Shown here: positions 61,242 through 64,000 of the stretch, piece after piece
Layout: each line of letters starts with the position of its first letter
How positions within the stretch are numbered: position 1 is the first letter of the stretch
Assembly: GCF_000004075.3 (NCBI RefSeq)
Contig: NC_026658.2
Location: 20,386,075-20,450,074 of the forward strand
Origin: Cucumis sativus
Taxonomy: Eukaryota > Streptophyta > Magnoliopsida > Cucurbitales > Cucurbitaceae
Direction of reading: 5' to 3'
Length of the DNA: 64,000 nt
Program-made: the position numbers and the translations under genes
The notes under the pieces: model-generated
What the model was told of the DNA's origin: nothing
Database searches by the model: none
Seen by the model: the letters and a program-made list of their open reading frames with translations, nothing else

Positions 61242-63082
61242 TAAAATGGTATTTGAGAGATATAAAAGTAAGGATGAGAATGAGAAAATGTTGTATAAAG
61301 GTCCTTGATTGGTTTCAAGTATGGAGGATATCTTTGTTCTTTTATATCCATCTATGAGGGTATTTTAGACCTTTCCAAATGCAACCACTTTTTCCTATCC
61401 CTTATCCTTTCTCTCTTTTGTTTATTCCATTTTTTCAACATCTTTTATTTTTATATACTCTTTTTCATTTAGTTACTTTAAATTATTTTTTAATATAAGT
61501 TAGTTAACTTTTATATTTTCTTCTTGATAATTGATTATTCAACTCAAATTGTTCTTATCTTCCCTGTAATTAATTAAATTGTTGGAATATATATTTTTAA
61601 AAGTAGCAAAATTTATAAAATATTTACGATCTCTAATAAATTCTATCACCGATAGTCATTGATATGTTATAGTGATAGAAGACTATCATTGATAAAATCT
61701 AAAATTTTGTTATAGCTTGTAAATATATTAATTTATTTTGCTATTTTTAAAAATGTCTCTAAATTATACATATATGGATATAAAAATTATTTGTTAAAAG
61801 ACCATTTTTATAAGAGTGTAATTATGTAAAGTTTATGGGCATTTGTATCATCGAATAAATAAATAATATTTAGAAGCATTTTTTAAAATAACAAAATAAA
61901 TTAAAATAATTACAAGTTATAACAAAAAAAAAATTATTCTAGTAATGATAGAAACGGGTAGATTTCTATCACCGTCTATCAATGTCTTTGATAGAAGCAT
62001 ATCAGTGGCTATCAATATCTGTTATTGATAGAATCTCAAAATTTGGTTATATGTTGTAAATATTTTGTCAAATTTACTTTTTTTTTTTTTTTACAATTTT
62101 CCTAATTCTTATATATATTAATGTTATTATTATTTATAATTGATAGGTTTATTAATAGCCTTCCAAAGTACAATCTAACGTGGTTTAATTTCTATATGAC
62201 TCTAATAAATATTATTTTTGAAAAGTCAATAACCCGTTCTTTTCATCTCCTTTTCCATTTTTCTCACTCACTTTTTCGTTATATTATTTAATTTTCAATA
62301 TCAAAGCATGAAAGCATTAAAATTCATGAGAATCTATTCTCTTTTAATTTATCGAGAATATATTTGGAGTATAGGTTAGGGATAAAATCTGTAGAAATTA
62401 AAAAGAAGTTACTACTGAGTATGAACCCATCCATATCAAAGAGTTTATTGATTTGAAGTTTATAATATTTTTTAAACTCATGTCATGGAGATTGAAAGAG
62501 TTTATTGATTTGAAGTTTATATTCTTTTTGAAACTCATGTCATGGAGATAAGGGATAAGGGTGCTCAATTTTAAAAGATATACGTAGTCATATAAGTTGA
62601 TATCTTTTTTTATATTATCAATGGAATTGACATATTTGTTAGTAGAGGAATTTTCAAGAATAGGAAATGTTACAAAATATTTATAACCTATAGCAAATTC
62701 TATCACTGATAGCACTATAGAAGACTATCATTGGTAGAATCCAAAATATTTTAATTTATTTTGCTATTTTTAAAAATGCTCATTGTTAGTATATGGGTAG
62801 AACGTTCATTTGTTGTATGTAGATTGCAAATCTCAGAACATGTGTGTTTGATCATAAGGGGTATGTGATATATATATTGGTTGTGTATTATGTTGAATTG
62901 TTTAGATATGAGTTTGATCATTCGTTTCATATTATAGTTTATATATTGAGGTTTGAGCATTCTTTTTTAAATTCTCCATATGGGGTTGATAGTCTCTAAC
63001 TTGGAAACTGTTCATGAACTTTGTTAACATGAGACGATTATGAGGGTTTGACACTATATATGTTCGAGATATATAAACATTG
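61242..63082. other. Spacer between lectin copies
   Basis: AT-rich with a 57-bp tandem duplication (62440-62553) and three clusters of a TATCA(C/A)TGATAG(A) palindrome-like motif (61650-61700, 61950-62035, 62700-62740). No gene seen. Upstream part should contain the lectin promoter. Confidence 0.6.
62440..62553. repeat. 57-bp tandem duplication
   Basis: Units 62440-62496 and 62497-62553, each starting AGAGTTTATTGATTTGAAGT and ending CATGTCATGGAGAT(A/T), with a few substitutions in the middle. Confidence 0.9.
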
Positions 63083-64000
63083 TTATCTTACATTCCCACA
63101 CTTTATTTATGTCATTTACTTTACCTATCAACCACTCCCCCATTATATACTTTGTTCCTTAGAAAAATTTACCTTGGAGTATTGTTAAACACGAAGCTTC
63201 TTGTGTGGTTAAATTAGACCTCTCTACTCTTACGATCAAGAAGTGGTGGTTTACATCAACATATTACATATTGTACTTGATTAACGGGAACCCTAAAATA
63301 GTTCTTGTCACTATTTAATTAAAAATTAGTAGGTGGTAAAACTAATCCATCACAACATAAAAGCGACTCTTGCAACATCATTTACAAAGTGTTAATTTTG
63401 TCTTCTCATATTACTCTTTGTTTATTCATTTCATTTAATTAACAAATTAATAAGATCAAAATTATGATTGTGTTCACTTGTTTTCATTTTATCTTATTAA
63501 TTTCCAAAATGTTTGTTATATGATGTACGTACAAAATAATCAATAATCACAAAATGAATGCTTAAATTTAATTAGAATAAACTCAGAGTACATACTTGAT
63601 TGAAAAACATACTAAAGTGTTTAAAGTGACCTTATTGCTACCATGCAAAAGGTCATATTATTTATTTATTTATGTTGTGTTACATTATATTCAACATTTA
63701 CTTGCATAACTGAAATATAACATTTAAACTTAAAAGTTTTTGTAATAGAGCAAAAGTTCTTATTATTTAGGGTTTTATTATATTAATTTATATTCATTCT
63801 TGAACATATCATTTCAAACTCATTTTTGTGCTTGAATGGCAAGGGCTCTTATGTTCAAGCCTCTTTTCCAGTTCCCTTCATGGTTGTAGAAGCCGAATCG
63901 GATTGTTCCACTAGTCAGAGAACCACTTAGTATGAATTTACCTAATGAAATCTTGAACCACACATTTGGTTGTCTGCCTTCCAATACTATTTGAGACTGT
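63083..64000. repeat. Tandem duplication, copy 2 (runs off the window)
   Basis: Second copy of 59835-60736, ending in the coding end of another lectin gene. The duplicated unit is about 3.25 kb, so a whole second gene is expected just right of the window. Confidence 0.9.
63820..64000 (-). CDS. Second Lec17-type phloem lectin, 3' part only
   Basis: Partial; the 5' part lies beyond the window. Reads [20 protein letters not shown] then [20 protein letters not shown] and [18 protein letters not shown]. Compared with the first copy: A to E, PI to SL, R to S and L to F. The TAA stop of the first copy is CAA here, so translation runs two codons further to TGA at 63820-63822. No break is seen in the available part; it is probably a functional paralogue. 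Confidence 0.88.
   Translation of the reverse strand, partial: QSQIVLEGRQPNVWFKISLGKFILSGSLTSGTIRFGFYNHEGNWKRGLNIRALAIQAQK

Overview
This is nuclear DNA from a flowering plant, almost certainly a cucurbit and most likely a Cucumis species (melon or cucumber). The strongest marker is a 17-kDa phloem lectin gene of the cucurbit Lec17 / PP2 type at the right end. Plant spliceosomal introns, AT-rich spacers and plant-type TNP2, Ulp1, Ty1/copia, Ty3/gypsy and L1 elements agree. The species call is inference, because no alignment could be run.

Four host genes can be modelled, plus one truncated copy at the window edge. (1) RBL14, a rhomboid-like protease with a RanBP2 zinc finger (+, CDS 8892-10655, 2 coding exons, 314 aa). 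(2) A single-exon P-class PPR protein (+, 14696-16216, 506 aa). (3) APC6/CDC16, a TPR subunit of the anaphase-promoting complex (-, 39943-23042, 16 coding exons, 547 aa). All its junctions keep frame and its three largest introns are packed with retroelements. (4) A Lec17-type phloem lectin (-, 61241-60588, 2 exons, 154 aa). The 3' end of a second, tandemly duplicated lectin enters at 63820-64000. A decayed first exon of a LOB-domain gene lies at about 7003-7200.

Layout. 1-3890: decayed CACTA transposon with its two characteristic genes. 3890-7000: AT-rich spacer with an inverted repeat and its duplicate. 7000-16220: LBD relic, RBL14 (an LTR sits in its 5'-UTR intron) and the PPR gene. 16667-22800: pol-less Ty3/gypsy remnant split by a 1.9-kb insertion, then a Ty1/copia remnant. 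23042-40680: APC6 with copia elements in introns 9 and 12, solo LTRs, and an L1 LINE plus copia remnant in intron 4. 42934-48849: DNA element with inverted repeats of about 500 bp. 49386-59622: transposon territory carrying an Ulp1-like (C48) protease relic; a 2.3-kb gypsy LTR split its last exon, and a 4.1-kb gypsy element then split that LTR. 59835-64000: tandem lectin duplication.

The host genes do not form a pathway: RBL14 and the PPR protein probably act in organelles, APC6 in the cell cycle, and Lec17 in phloem exudate. What ties the window together is its TE history. At least four nested insertions can be ordered by target-site duplications read directly from the sequence (AAAGG, CAATT, TGAAG, CATAG, plus ATAAC for a further element). 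All four LTR elements that still have both LTRs lack most or all of the reverse transcriptase/integrase region.
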